Assembly: GCF_002160325.1 (NCBI RefSeq)
Contig: NZ_NFKJ01000004.1
Span: forward strand, 124,001 to 188,000
Direction: 5' to 3'
DNA length: 64,000 bases
DNA from: Lachnoclostridium sp. An181
GTDB taxonomy: Bacteria; Bacillota; Clostridia; Lachnospirales; Lachnospiraceae
Shown here: piece after piece, positions 17,602-25,821 of the stretch
Layout: each line of letters starts with the position of its first letter
Numbering within the stretch: position 1 is the first letter of the stretch
Program-made: the position numbers and the translations under genes
The notes under the pieces: model-generated
Database searches by the model: none
Told to the model about the DNA's origin: nothing
What the model saw: only the letters and a program-made list of their open reading frames with translations

Positions 17602-18791
17602 TTAGAAAATAGCGGAAAATTTTACGCCGCTTTCCGTGTTTTCCATTCTATATGTGAGTCCATGATGATCCAGTATCATTTTGGTAATATACAACCCCAA
17701 TCCGCTCCCACCGCTATTGCGGTTCCGGGATTTATCCACTCGATAAAATGGAGTAAAAAGCCGTTTTAAATCTTCTTCTGCAATATGAATCCCCGTATTT
17801 TCAACATAGAATCTTCGGTCCTGCAAGGAAACCGTTATGACCGCTCCCTTTGGCGAATAGGCCACGGCATTGCCGATTACATTAGAAAACACTTTATTGA
17901 GCAGCCGTTCATCACCTTCATAATGAAAGTCCGGCTGTATATCCAGACGCAGCTCCATTTCCTTATCCTCAATCCGGCCGCTGACTTTCTGACAGCTTTT
18001 TTGTAATAGTTTACTAACATTCAAATCAGAACGGATTAACTGAAAATCACTGCCGCCCATTCTTGCTGATGTCAGAATTTCCTTCACAATTTCTTCCATA
18101 TCATTGACGGTTTTCAGGCAATGGCGCAGATAGGTATTTCTGTCTTTGTATTCTCCAACCTGATAGATCATTCCTTCCAGCTCGCCTTTGATGATCGCAA
18201 TGGGGGTTTTCAGTTCATGGGAAACTTCCACGTCATATCCAGCTTTGTCATGCGTTTCGCAACACTGCAGATACTGACAAGTGGTTTTGAAAAATAGCGG
18301 GAGCAGATAAACGCACCGCTCACGGAGATCAAAAGGATGATAGCCGCAATAAACGGAATGAGCTTAATTAACACATCATAGGACTGCGTGACAGCTACCA
18401 GAGAAACATTTGCGGAAAGCTGATAGGTTTGTCCGCTCTGCCAAAAAGCTGCTGAACAACTCATCGTTCTATCAGAAGATTCCCCATCCTCAGTATTGGT
18501 AAAATTGACGGAAAATATATTCTGATTCTTTTCACCTGTAATTTTCACCGAGGCATTATTTTTCATGGAGAATTCCATCAGGGAATCGCAACTTTCTTGT
18601 AAGCCGTTTTGCTCCAATACTTTCACCAGATCATAAAAATCTGCTGATACCTGATTTTCAAGTTCTGTCTGATAACTCTCAGGCAGAAAGACCATCACCA
18701 TGCCGTAAATGACGATACAGCATACAACAAGTAGCACCAGCATACCAAGAAAGGTCTTTGTCTGAATACTTTCACTGATTTTCCTTTTCAA
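17602..18791 (-). pseudogene. sensor histidine kinase disrupted by an out-of-frame deletion
   Basis: The 5' part (TTG start at 18791, overlapping the regulator gene) encodes TM1, a sensor domain, TM2 and the first half of HAMP (YFSKPLVSICSVAKRMTKLDMTW) and then stops at 18210. The rest, in another frame from 18231 to 17602, runs from VSHELKTPIAIIKGE (phospho-His) through the HATPase motifs to the end. Compared with the kinase at 49100-50488, about 55-60 residues of HAMP and coiled coil are missing at the junction. A TGGAAG sits at the joint and is expected at both former edges, which suggests deletion between short direct repeats. No intact kinase can be made without frameshifting. Confidence 0.85.
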
Positions 18792-19449
18792 TTTTATATC
18801 CCACCCCTCGGATTGTTTCGATATAGTCAACACCTAACTTTCTACGGATATTTTTGATATGGGTATTTACGATTTTTGCGTCACCAAAATAATCAAAGCC
18901 CCAGATACGATCCAGAAGATGTTCTCTGGAAAACACATGCCCCTGATTTTCCAGAAAGAATTTTAAAATCTCAAACTCTCTGGTAGTCAGCGGCTTGTTT
19001 TTACCATTGACGGAAACAGTAAAACTGTCTGTATCCAGTGCAATTTCTTTATAGTGTATTACGTTATTGTCAATCCGTCCGTTTTTTTCTGCTCGGCGAA
19101 GTACCGCTTCGATACGTTTTACCACAACGGGCATGGAAGTAGATTTTGTAATAAAGTCATCTGCCAAAGCGTCAAAGCCCTTCATCTGGCTGTCATCATC
19201 ATCCAAAGCGGTCAGCATGATAATAGGAATATAGCTCTCTTTCCGCAGCATTTCACAGACCGTAAATCCGTCTATCTTCGGGAGCATAAGGTCAAGCAGC
19301 ACTAAATCAGGATGGTGGCTATGAAACTGTTCCATTCCTTCCATGCCGTCATTCGCCAGTATCACAGTATATCCAGCGTCCTCAAGGAACGCTTTGACAA
19401 TGTTCTGAATGGATTCTTCATCTTCGATAATCAAAATTGTCTTAGGCAT
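18772..19449 (-). CDS. OmpR-family response regulator, module 1
   Basis: 225 residues. The receiver domain has ED acidic residues near 10-11 and the phosphoryl Asp53 in LLDLMLPK, with a C-terminal winged helix (LTTREFEILKFFLENQGHVF to ETIRGVGYKIEKENQ). The conserved Lys-Pro before helix 5 reads TKSTS instead of KPF as in the paralogue, so the cis-proline is lost. It stands upstream of the broken kinase and overlaps its TTG start, so it has lost its cognate partner here. Confidence 0.88.
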   Translation of the reverse strand: MPKTILIIEDEESIQNIVKAFLEDAGYTVILANDGMEGMEQFHSHHPDLVLLDLMLPKIDGFTVCEMLRKESYIPIIMLTALDDDDSQMKGFDALADDFITKSTSMPVVVKRIEAVLRRAEKNGRIDNNVIHYKEIALDTDSFTVSVNGKNKPLTTREFEILKFFLENQGHVFSREHLLDRIWGFDYFGDAKIVNTHIKNIRRKLGVDYIETIRGVGYKIEKENQ

Positions 19450-19561
19450 AATAAGTACACACCTCCAAAAAGGAGTTTATCATAGAAGTGTGGAGTTTTG
19501 GTGGAGTTGAAGACTTTGACAAAATATTTTTAGAATTATATTACATGTATTATTTGGCAAG

Positions 19562-19960
19562 CTATTGCTCCTGCGGAATCAAATTACTGATATACGGGCG
19601 TTTTCCGGACAGAACATCATCATAGAAACCATGTTTCCAGTCAATATAATCCACACATTCCTCCAGCTCTTTGATGGAGGCAAGAAGAGATTCCCGTTTT
19701 TTTGCAAGCATCTCCTTGCGCTGTGGGATGGTGGATTGACCCTTCAGGCACAGTTCAAGATAGTCCTTCATTTCCTGAATACTCATATTGCATTTTTTCA
19801 GACGCACAAGGTCCTTGATCCATTTTAAATCACGCTCGTCAAAAATACGGCGGTTGTTCTTATCCCGCTTTACGTTTGGGACCAAGCCTTCGTTACAATA
19901 ATATTTCAAGGCCTGGTAGGTCATATTGGTTTCCTTACAGACTTGCATCATAGTATACAT
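19562..19960 (-). CDS. MerR family regulator, AdhR/NmlR-like
   Basis: 132 residues. The N-terminal MerR helix-turn-helix reads TMMQVCKETNMTYQALKYY, followed by KWIKDLVRLKKCNMSIQEM and a long dimerisation helix. The layout resembles aldehyde-responsive AdhR of Bacillus, including the KGQSTIPQRKEMLAKKR stretch. It lies 18 bases downstream of the PHP phosphoesterase gene in one operon. The palindrome at 20904-20924 upstream of that operon is a candidate site. AAGGGGGGAA precedes the ATG. Confidence 0.8.
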   Translation of the reverse strand: MYTMMQVCKETNMTYQALKYYCNEGLVPNVKRDKNNRRIFDERDLKWIKDLVRLKKCNMSIQEMKDYLELCLKGQSTIPQRKEMLAKKRESLLASIKELEECVDYIDWKHGFYDDVLSGKRPYISNLIPQEQ

Positions 19961-19978
19961 TTGAGTTTCCCCCCTTAA

Positions 19979-20842
19979 TCATAAAATGTCAAACTGCTTA
20001 TCATAAGATTGAAGAGCAGTACTTTTGGAATCCACACCCATAATATCCCTGCCGTTGGCGCCGTGAAAGTCGCTGCCCGCGGTGTAGAAACATCCAAAAC
20101 GCGCGGCAAGTGCGCGCAGCCATTGCCGGTCAGTTTCGGAAAAAGCAAGATAGTCAGCCTCCAGACCGTCAAGCCCTATGGATGTTAAGTAAGACAAAAT
20201 GGTATCAATATCCTGGCGGGAAATTTGTACTTTCTGGAAATGATGGTATACACAGAAAGGATGAGCCCACACCGCCATTCCGCCTGCTCCGTGGATCAGG
20301 GTGATACCTTCCTTTGGAGTGATATTGACTGAAGAAAGAGGGGAGGCGTAAGAGTCTATAAGAGCAAAAGGTGTTTCGTCTTTTGGGGCATAGATTTTTT
20401 GAATATAGGAAGAGACATCACACAATTGCAGCACATTTCCGCAGCTTATAGGAATGTCCTCTATTTTTGTATTGTATCCCAAAGAAGAAAGCTCTCCGGC
20501 CAAAGTTTCAAAGACATGCCGGCTCATGGTGGCCCGTTCTGCCAGTCTTTTCAAAAGCTTTTCATTATTTTCATCAAATCCGTATCCAAGAAGGTGAATG
20601 GAAAATGGCGTGGAAACGTTGGGAATGGAAATTTCCCGGCAGGTGATTTCAATGCCGGAAATAAAATGCAGAGGATCTTTATGTTCGGCTGCAAAATTTT
20701 TTGCGGTTTTTGTTCCGGAAACGGTGTCATGGTCTGTGATGGAAAAAGATTGGATACCCTGGTTTTGAATGAAATTCAGAACCTCCTCTACAGTGAAAAT
20801 TCCATCGGAACAGAGTGTGTGTATGTGGTAATCGATCTTCAT
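19979..20842 (-). CDS. PHP-domain metal-dependent phosphoesterase
   Basis: 287 residues of the PHP superfamily (TrpH/RnmA type). The metal-binding motifs are DYHIHTLCSDG at the N-terminus, ITDHDTV near 37, GIEIT near 62, WAHPF and GSDFHG near the C-terminus. It probably hydrolyses a phosphoester such as a nucleoside bisphosphate or short oligonucleotide; the substrate cannot be read from sequence. It is followed by the MerR gene, and it faces a decayed alcohol dehydrogenase across a shared operator. Confidence 0.85.
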   Translation of the reverse strand: MKIDYHIHTLCSDGIFTVEEVLNFIQNQGIQSFSITDHDTVSGTKTAKNFAAEHKDPLHFISGIEITCREISIPNVSTPFSIHLLGYGFDENNEKLLKRLAERATMSRHVFETLAGELSSLGYNTKIEDIPISCGNVLQLCDVSSYIQKIYAPKDETPFALIDSYASPLSSVNITPKEGITLIHGAGGMAVWAHPFCVYHHFQKVQISRQDIDTILSYLTSIGLDGLEADYLAFSETDRQWLRALAARFGCFYTAGSDFHGANGRDIMGVDSKSTALQSYDKQFDIL

Positions 20843-20903
20843 ATTACAGCCTCCTCCTATAAATACTTGTCAAGATTTTATCTAAAGAATTATAAAAATG
20901 TTT

Positions 20904-20932
20904 AACCGATTGTTACAATCGGTTGGTATAAT
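20904..20932. promoter_or_regulatory. palindromic operator in the divergent PHP/MerR and ADH-remnant promoters
   Basis: AACCGATTG-tta-CAATCGGTT is a perfect 9-bp dyad at 20904-20924. On the plus strand it ends 2 bases before TATAAT (20927-20932), the MerR-type position between -35 and -10. On the minus strand it contains TTGTAA, 18 bases before a TATAAT (20895-20890) that would drive the PHP/MerR operon. The AdhR-like MerR protein is the obvious candidate ligand. Confidence 0.6.
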
Positions 20933-21008
20933 TTTAGTGTAGCGCACAAAAAAATAAAAAACAAGTATAATATCAGTAGTTTTAGAAGAAAAACAGCAGG
21001 TATTTTTC

Positions 21009-21136
21009 ATGAATGAATTTACATTTATTTACCCGATATAAGTTTATTTTGGAGAAGGGATTGAGGCGCTGGCAGCGTTTATCCAAGAGAGCTTGGCAAG
21101 GACGAATTTTATGAGATTCTTATGGAATGTATGTAA
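21009..21136 (+). pseudogene. decayed iron-containing alcohol dehydrogenase, second example
   Basis: MNEFTFIYPI, a stop, then VYFGEGIEALA match the N-terminus of iron-dependent alcohol dehydrogenases. After a huge deletion and a frame change, GKDEFYEILMECM followed by TAA matches their C-terminus. About 42 codons remain of roughly 390. It stands just downstream of the MerR-type operator, so the regulator appears to have outlived its target gene. The rest of 20933-21205 holds nothing I can identify. Confidence 0.65.
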
Positions 21137-21205
21137 GACGAGAAAAGGATATGTATTCGGGCAGGGCCGTGTGGCTCTGCCTGGTTTGGACTAAAAGAGC
21201 AAGTA

Positions 21206-21463
21206 CTATTTCATGGAAGCCTGTGTGAGAATAGACTTTACATGCTCCACTTCCTGCTGAGTCGCTTTGGCAGCAGGGATATAATAACTTTTTTCGCGCG
21301 CAAGCTGGTAGAGCTCTTCCTGTGACATTTCTGTCTGGTTACGCATCTGTTTTAAACATTGTTTCAGCTCCTTGTTCTCTGTCTGCGCGATCATATCTCC
21401 GAACATTTTCAGTTCTCCATTCACACCGACAAGAGCGTCGGCAACCATTGTTTTGTCATCCAT
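21206..21463 (-). CDS. CotF-like spore coat protein
   Basis: 85 residues, helical. The C-terminal part (LAREKSYYIPAAKATQQEVEHVKSIL) fits the CotF coat family, where SYY-PA is typical. AGGAGGATTTC precedes the ATG. It follows by 12 bases a second small protein of similar type, so the two form an operon expressed probably in the mother cell. Confidence 0.65.
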   Translation of the reverse strand: MDDKTMVADALVGVNGELKMFGDMIAQTENKELKQCLKQMRNQTEMSQEELYQLAREKSYYIPAAKATQQEVEHVKSILTQASMK

Positions 21464-21475
21464 TTTGAAATCCTC

Positions 21476-21658
21476 CTATAAAAACTTCATCAGTTCCTGT
21501 TTGTTTTTCATTGCAGAATCCGCTGCCTGCTGGAAAAGCTGTTTTACCTGTGCATCCTGGGCTTGGGACGCGTATTCAGTCATTTTGCAGTGAGTGGTAG
21601 AGTAGCCGCCAATCAGATGGCGCAGATTTTGTAAATCTAGAATAGAAATCTCTGACAT
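21476..21658 (-). CDS. small CotF-related protein
   Basis: 60 residues (MSEISILDLQNLRHLIGG, then YASQAQDAQVKQLFQQAADSAMKNKQEL), the two-helix pattern of short CotF-family coat proteins. The ATG at 21658 was chosen because it lies 7 bases after AGGAGGT; an in-frame ATG at 21664 is too close to the ribosome site. It is the first gene of the pair with 21206-21463. Confidence 0.6.
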   Translation of the reverse strand: MSEISILDLQNLRHLIGGYSTTHCKMTEYASQAQDAQVKQLFQQAADSAMKNKQELMKFL

Positions 21659-21837
21659 GTTCATACCTCCTGTCGTATCTTCATATTTTTCATGTTCAAA
21701 GACAGTATGTGCAGGAATGATAGAAGTATACCGGGGAAAGAAGATAAAATCTTGCCAAAAATTTTTTAAAATATAAAATAGATATAAAAATTCAGTAGTG
21801 GCCTCAAAAAGATAGGCAGGAAAAAGTGGTTACGAAA

Positions 21838-21881
21838 AGGGCATAGAGCCATGCTCCCTTGTGGAAAGCAACCCTATGCCC
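21838..21881 (-). terminator. terminator after the nagB operon
   Basis: GGGCATAG and CTATGCCC arms (21839-21846 and 21874-21881) with a 27-base loop lie just past the stop at 21894. Read on the minus strand, TTTTC follows the second arm. Confidence 0.55.
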
Positions 21882-21893
21882 ATATTTTATTAC

Positions 21894-22253
21894 TTATGAA
21901 AATACTTTTCCGGCAAATGTTTCACAACCTTTTTCAAACAACTCAATCTGTTCACTCAAAAGCTGAAGTGTATGTTCATCCAAATCAGATAAAAGCGCTG
22001 TCATCTTCTCTTTGGTAAGTGCCGGATTACATGGAGGAACAAGCGCAAAATCACTGTACGCGCGCAGCTTGTTGAAGTAAAGGCCGGCATCCGAAAGATC
22101 TTGGCTTTTCATGTCCATCTCAAACATCATCTGACAGTCCGTGATATCAAGATCACAAACCTCTTTGCAGATCCATTTTCCAAGAAAATAGAAACGTCCG
22201 TTTATTTTGTACACAAATCCATCATACCGAAGTAATTTTTCTAGAAGTTCCAT
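21894..22253 (-). CDS. hypothetical protein coupled to nagB
   Basis: 119 residues, no family recognised. The start codon lies 1 base past the nagB stop, so translation is almost certainly coupled. The N-terminal YDGFVYKINGRFYFLGKWICKEV looks beta-rich and the C-terminal half is helical and acidic. A role connected with amino-sugar catabolism is only a guess from the coupling. Confidence 0.6.
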   Translation of the reverse strand: MELLEKLLRYDGFVYKINGRFYFLGKWICKEVCDLDITDCQMMFEMDMKSQDLSDAGLYFNKLRAYSDFALVPPCNPALTKEKMTALLSDLDEHTLQLLSEQIELFEKGCETFAGKVFS

Positions 22254-22254
22254 C

Positions 22255-22989
22255 TTATTTATTCACCTTGGAAAGTGCAGCTGCATCTGCGATCAAAGTC
22301 ACGTTTTTGTGGAGCTGCAGTACGGATGCAGGTACCTGTGGGGTAACTGGCCCGAAGAATGCTTTTGCTACGATATCGGCTTTATCCTCTCCGCTTACAA
22401 GGATCAGGATTTTATCAGCGTTCATGATTGTTCCAATTCCCATTGTGTATGCTTTTCTTGGCACATCGTCGATGGATGCAAAGAAACGTTTGTTGGCCTC
22501 GATGGTGCTCTCCTGAAGATCCACGCAATGTGTTGCAACAGGGAAGTCATCGGCAGGTTCATTGAATCCAATGTGTCCGTTGTGACCAAGACCCAAAAGC
22601 TGAAGGTCAACACCGCCCAACTCTTTGATGAGTTCTTCGTATGCTGCACATTCTTTTTCGGCATCTTCTTTTGTTCCGTCCGGGATATTCGTATTTTCAG
22701 GATCAATATTTACATGATTAAAAAGATTGTCATGCATGAAGAAGTAGTAGCTTTGGTCATTGTCTCTTGTAAGACCTTTGTACTCGTCAAGATTTGCGGT
22801 TTTGACGCCGGAGAAATCAAGATCTCCTGCCTCGTACATTTCTACCAGACGTTTGTATGTACCAATTGGTGTGGAACCTGTTGCAAGACCAAGTACGCAG
22901 TTTGGTTTGGAAATCACCTGTGCTGCGATAATGTTAGCTGCCTTGCGGCTCATTTCATTGTAATCTTCTGTTTTAATAATACGAATCAT
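22255..22989 (-). CDS. nagB: glucosamine-6-phosphate deaminase
   Basis: 244 residues. It converts glucosamine 6-phosphate to fructose 6-phosphate and ammonia, the last step of N-acetylglucosamine use. Motifs: GLATGSTPIGTYKRL (phosphate loop), TANLDEY (catalytic Asp), GLGHNGHIGFNEP (His ring-opening site). The ATG at 22989 follows AAAGGAGG; a 38-residue hydrophobic upstream extension is not coding. A near-operator palindrome at 23005-23026 lies just before the ribosome site. Confidence 0.95.
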   Translation of the reverse strand: MIRIIKTEDYNEMSRKAANIIAAQVISKPNCVLGLATGSTPIGTYKRLVEMYEAGDLDFSGVKTANLDEYKGLTRDNDQSYYFFMHDNLFNHVNIDPENTNIPDGTKEDAEKECAAYEELIKELGGVDLQLLGLGHNGHIGFNEPADDFPVATHCVDLQESTIEANKRFFASIDDVPRKAYTMGIGTIMNADKILILVSGEDKADIVAKAFFGPVTPQVPASVLQLHKNVTLIADAAALSKVNK

Positions 22990-23004
22990 AAATATCCTCC
23001 TTTG

Positions 23005-23026
23005 ATGTATACATAAGTGTATACAT
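23005..23026. promoter_or_regulatory. operator palindrome upstream of nagB
   Basis: ATGTATAC-ataagt-GTATACAT is a perfect 8-bp dyad located between the promoter region and the ribosome site of nagB. It is the kind of site bound by GntR/HutC-type repressors of amino-sugar genes (NagR/DasR). No such regulator gene lies in the window, so the protein is inferred. Confidence 0.65.
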
Positions 23027-23206
23027 ATTTCGCTTATACTAACTGTAACAAAAGCAGGGAGTAAAAACAAGGCGGAAAAAGAAAATAAGAAGAAAAAGTA
23101 CAAAAATCAGGATGATTGTGCCATGGCGATGTGGCAGATATGCAGGAACCAAAGACAAAAATCTGCATATAGTAATATCATAATTGAACAAAATGGGGAG
23201 AGAGAT

Positions 23207-23623
23207 ATGGAGAAACATGTTCCTTATTATATGGCGTACCCTATGCCGCTTCAGTTTGACGATGAGAGAATAGAAAAACGGGATCTGGAGTACTTAAAAA
23301 GTATGTACCCTTCCACAGCAAAGATCATTCTCCCGTATGTGGAGGAAGAGTGTGAGAAAATGGAGTACGAGGGAAGCATGATCTACGATGAGTACCCGGA
23401 CCGCCTTCAGATACGTCTTCTGTGCGGAAAAATTTATGATAAAGTAAAAGATCTGCCGGTGGTGCGTGATAAGATGACTGAGGAGACAGAAGGGATGGCG
23501 CAGGCGTTCAAAGAAAGAAAAAAACGTGACGGACATTTATGGGACCTCGTTGAAGTGCTCGTATTTCAGGAGCTTTTTCGGAAAAGATGTGCAAAACGAA
23601 AGTGCAGGAGAAGATATTTTTAG
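23207..23623 (+). CDS. hypothetical protein
   Basis: 138 residues, rich in Glu, Lys and Tyr, mostly helical, with a basic end (FRKRCAKRKCRRRYF). GGGGAGAGAG precedes the ATG at 23207; the frame is open upstream to 23123 but without a ribosome site. The middle part (EYLKSMYPSTAKIILPYVEEECEKM and DRLQIRLLCGKIYDKV) looks like a conserved helical domain, but I recognise no function. Confidence 0.6.
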   Translation: MEKHVPYYMAYPMPLQFDDERIEKRDLEYLKSMYPSTAKIILPYVEEECEKMEYEGSMIYDEYPDRLQIRLLCGKIYDKVKDLPVVRDKMTEETEGMAQAFKERKKRDGHLWDLVEVLVFQELFRKRCAKRKCRRRYF

Positions 23624-23715
23624 ATGAGCTGCAAAATTTCGTGAATGCACATTGCGCAGAGCATACACGGAATGGTATTATTTTATAGAGAAAATATTCT
23701 GAAAGGGAAGTACAA

Positions 23716-24216
23716 ATGAAGAATGTAATTTTAATCGGAATGCCGGCTGTTGGGAAAAGTACGGTCGGAGTTGTCGTTGCAAAGAGACTGGGATTTGAGT
23801 TTATAGATACAGATTTGTTGATACAAAAGCAGGAGGGCAAACTTTTAAAGGATATCATTGAGGAGAGAGGAATCGACGGGTTCCTTGAAGTGGAAAATCA
23901 GGTGAACAGAGATGTGGAGACATCCGGTGCAGTCATATCTCCGGGTGGAAGTGTTGTATACTGCAGGGAGGCCATGGAGCACTATAAGGAGATAGGAGTG
24001 GTCGTGTATCTGAAAGCATCTTTTGAGATTATCTCGCAAAGGCTGAAAGATACGAAACAAAGAGGTGTGGTATTAAGAGATGGGCAGACATTAAAAGATT
24101 TGTACGACGAGCGCACAGAACTCTTTGAAAAATATGCAGATATCACGGTCTGCGAGGACGGACAATTGCTGGAAGACACAATAGGGACAGTGCTTGAGGC
24201 TTTGGCTGGTTGGTAA
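23716..24216 (+). CDS. aroK: shikimate kinase family protein
   Basis: 166 residues, the normal size of shikimate kinase. The P-loop is GMPAVGKST near residue 8. DTDLLIQKQEG carries the Mg/shikimate Asp pair and SPGGSVVY corresponds to the substrate-binding GGG region, but with Ser-Val instead of Gly-Gly. The Arg of the lid is in QRGVVLRDGQTLKDLYDER. It would phosphorylate shikimate in chorismate synthesis. The altered GGG motif leaves room for another small-molecule kinase role. Confidence 0.75.
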   Translation: MKNVILIGMPAVGKSTVGVVVAKRLGFEFIDTDLLIQKQEGKLLKDIIEERGIDGFLEVENQVNRDVETSGAVISPGGSVVYCREAMEHYKEIGVVVYLKASFEIISQRLKDTKQRGVVLRDGQTLKDLYDERTELFEKYADITVCEDGQLLEDTIGTVLEALAGW

Positions 24217-24266
24217 TTTTTAACAGAATCCGGGAGCATAGAATAGCCGCTGATGAAGAAAAATAT

Positions 24267-24336
24267 TTTACAAATAAAAATTTTATGCTATAATGTCTAA
24301 CATACTATGCGGAATGGTGGGGAAATGGGCCATTCC
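24267..24336 (+). promoter_or_regulatory. extended -10 promoter and 5' hairpin of murA
   Basis: TTTACA (24267-24272) and TGCTATAAT (TATAAT at 24289-24294) form a plausible promoter. A 7-bp hairpin GGAATGG (24311-24317) / CCATTCC (24330-24336) lies in the leader. Confidence 0.45.
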
Positions 24337-24392
24337 ATAAAGCAGAAGTATAGATGAAGATGGGCAGAGTATAGTAATGATCGAGGTGCGAT

Positions 24393-25685
24393 ATGGAGCA
24401 GTATATTATAAAAGGTGGAAATCCGCTGGTCGGAGAAGTTGAGATAGCAGGTGCAAAAAATGCAGCTCTTGCGATTCTGGCAGCAGCGATTATGACAGAT
24501 GAGACGGTTACGATTGATAATATTCCGGATGTCAATGATATCAATGTTCTTTTGGAAGCAATGAGTGGAATCGGGGCAAGGATTCAAAGACTGGACCGTC
24601 ATTCTGTAAAGATCAATGGAAGTAACGTGCATGATTTTAGTATAGAGTATGATTATATAAAGAAAATCAGAGCGTCTTATTATCTTTTGGGCGCATTGCT
24701 TGGAAAATACAGAAGAGCGGAGGTTGCTCTTCCGGGTGGGTGCAATATCGGCAGCCGTCCGATCGATCAGCATCTGAAAGGGTTCCGCGCACTGGGTGCG
24801 GAGGTTGAGATCGAACACGGGAAGATCGTTGCGGAGGCGGAACAGCTGTGTGGAACCCATATGTATTTTGACGTTGTAAGCGTTGGGGCTACGATCAATG
24901 TGATGATGGCGGCATCCATGGCAGAGGGAACCACGATTTTGGAGAATGTTGCAAAAGAGCCGCATGTTGTGGATGTGGCAAACTTTTTGAACAGTATGGG
25001 TGCAAATATCCGCGGCGCAGGTACAGATGTCATTAAGATCAAAGGTGTTTCAAGGCTGCACGGAACGAGTTATTCCATTATTCCGGATCAGATCGAGGCC
25101 GGTACTTTTATGTTTGCGGCAGCAGCCACAAAAGGCGATATCACTGTCATGAATGTCATACCAAAACATCTTGAGGCCACAGCTGCAAAGCTTTTGGAAA
25201 TCGGCTGTGAGATAGAAGAATTTGATGATGCGGTGCGCGTGGTGGCAAAGGGGCGTCTGAAACATACGCAGGTGAAGACACTGCCGTACCCTGGTTTTCC
25301 GACAGATATGCAGCCGCAGATGGGTGTTGTATTGGCTCTGTGCGAAGGGACAAGTACGATCACAGAGAGTATTTTTGAGAACCGTTTCAAATATCTGGAT
25401 GAACTTGCCAGAATGGGAGCAGTGAGTAAGATTGAAGGAAATTCAGCTACAATTGAGGGAGTGCCGAGATTTTCCGGGGCAAGAGTGAGCGCGCCGGATT
25501 TGAGGGCAGGGGCTGCGCTGTGTATTGCAGGTCTTGCGGCGGAAGGCATCACAATTGTGGATGACATTGTATATATTCAGAGAGGCTACGAGAGGTTTGA
25601 AGAGAAATTGAGAAGCCTTGGCGCTATGATCGAGAAGGTCTCAAGCGACAAGGAGATTCAGAAGTTTAAATTGAAAGTAGGCTAA
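24393..25685 (+). CDS. murA: UDP-N-acetylglucosamine 1-carboxyvinyltransferase
   Basis: 430 residues. It transfers enolpyruvate from PEP to UDP-GlcNAc, the first committed step of peptidoglycan synthesis. The start EIAGAKNAALAILAAAIMTDE contains the Lys-Asn pair of the active site, the catalytic Cys is in LPGGCNIGSRPIDQHLKGF (Cys117, so a fosfomycin-sensitive type is expected) and PTDMQPQMGV is the substrate loop. The length is usual. The gene stands alone with its own promoter and terminator. Confidence 0.95.
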   Translation: MEQYIIKGGNPLVGEVEIAGAKNAALAILAAAIMTDETVTIDNIPDVNDINVLLEAMSGIGARIQRLDRHSVKINGSNVHDFSIEYDYIKKIRASYYLLGALLGKYRRAEVALPGGCNIGSRPIDQHLKGFRALGAEVEIEHGKIVAEAEQLCGTHMYFDVVSVGATINVMMAASMAEGTTILENVAKEPHVVDVANFLNSMGANIRGAGTDVIKIKGVSRLHGTSYSIIPDQIEAGTFMFAAAATKGDITVMNVIPKHLEATAAKLLEIGCEIEEFDDAVRVVAKGRLKHTQVKTLPYPGFPTDMQPQMGVVLALCEGTSTITESIFENRFKYLDELARMGAVSKIEGNSATIEGVPRFSGARVSAPDLRAGAALCIAGLAAEGITIVDDIVYIQRGYERFEEKLRSLGAMIEKVSSDKEIQKFKLKVG

Positions 25686-25693
25686 AGAGGATG

Positions 25694-25725
25694 AAAAGAG
25701 TTCACATGCGGAACTCTTTTTTTTG
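25694..25725 (+). terminator. rho-independent terminator of murA
   Basis: AAAAGAGTTC (25694-25703) and GAACTCTTTT (25711-25720) form a 10-bp stem with a 7-base loop, continuing into a T run. Confidence 0.85.
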
Positions 25726-25821
25726 TTTTTGGAAAATATTTTGAAATGGGAGGAGTTTTGGGAAAATTATGATATAATTTAGGAAAATATTAAATTATCT
25801 GAATAGAGAGGAGGAAAAGTT

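Noticed and set aside
22990-23103. N-terminal extension of nagB
   Set aside because: It crosses the ribosome site and the operator dyad and encodes a run of Phe and Leu foreign to this enzyme.
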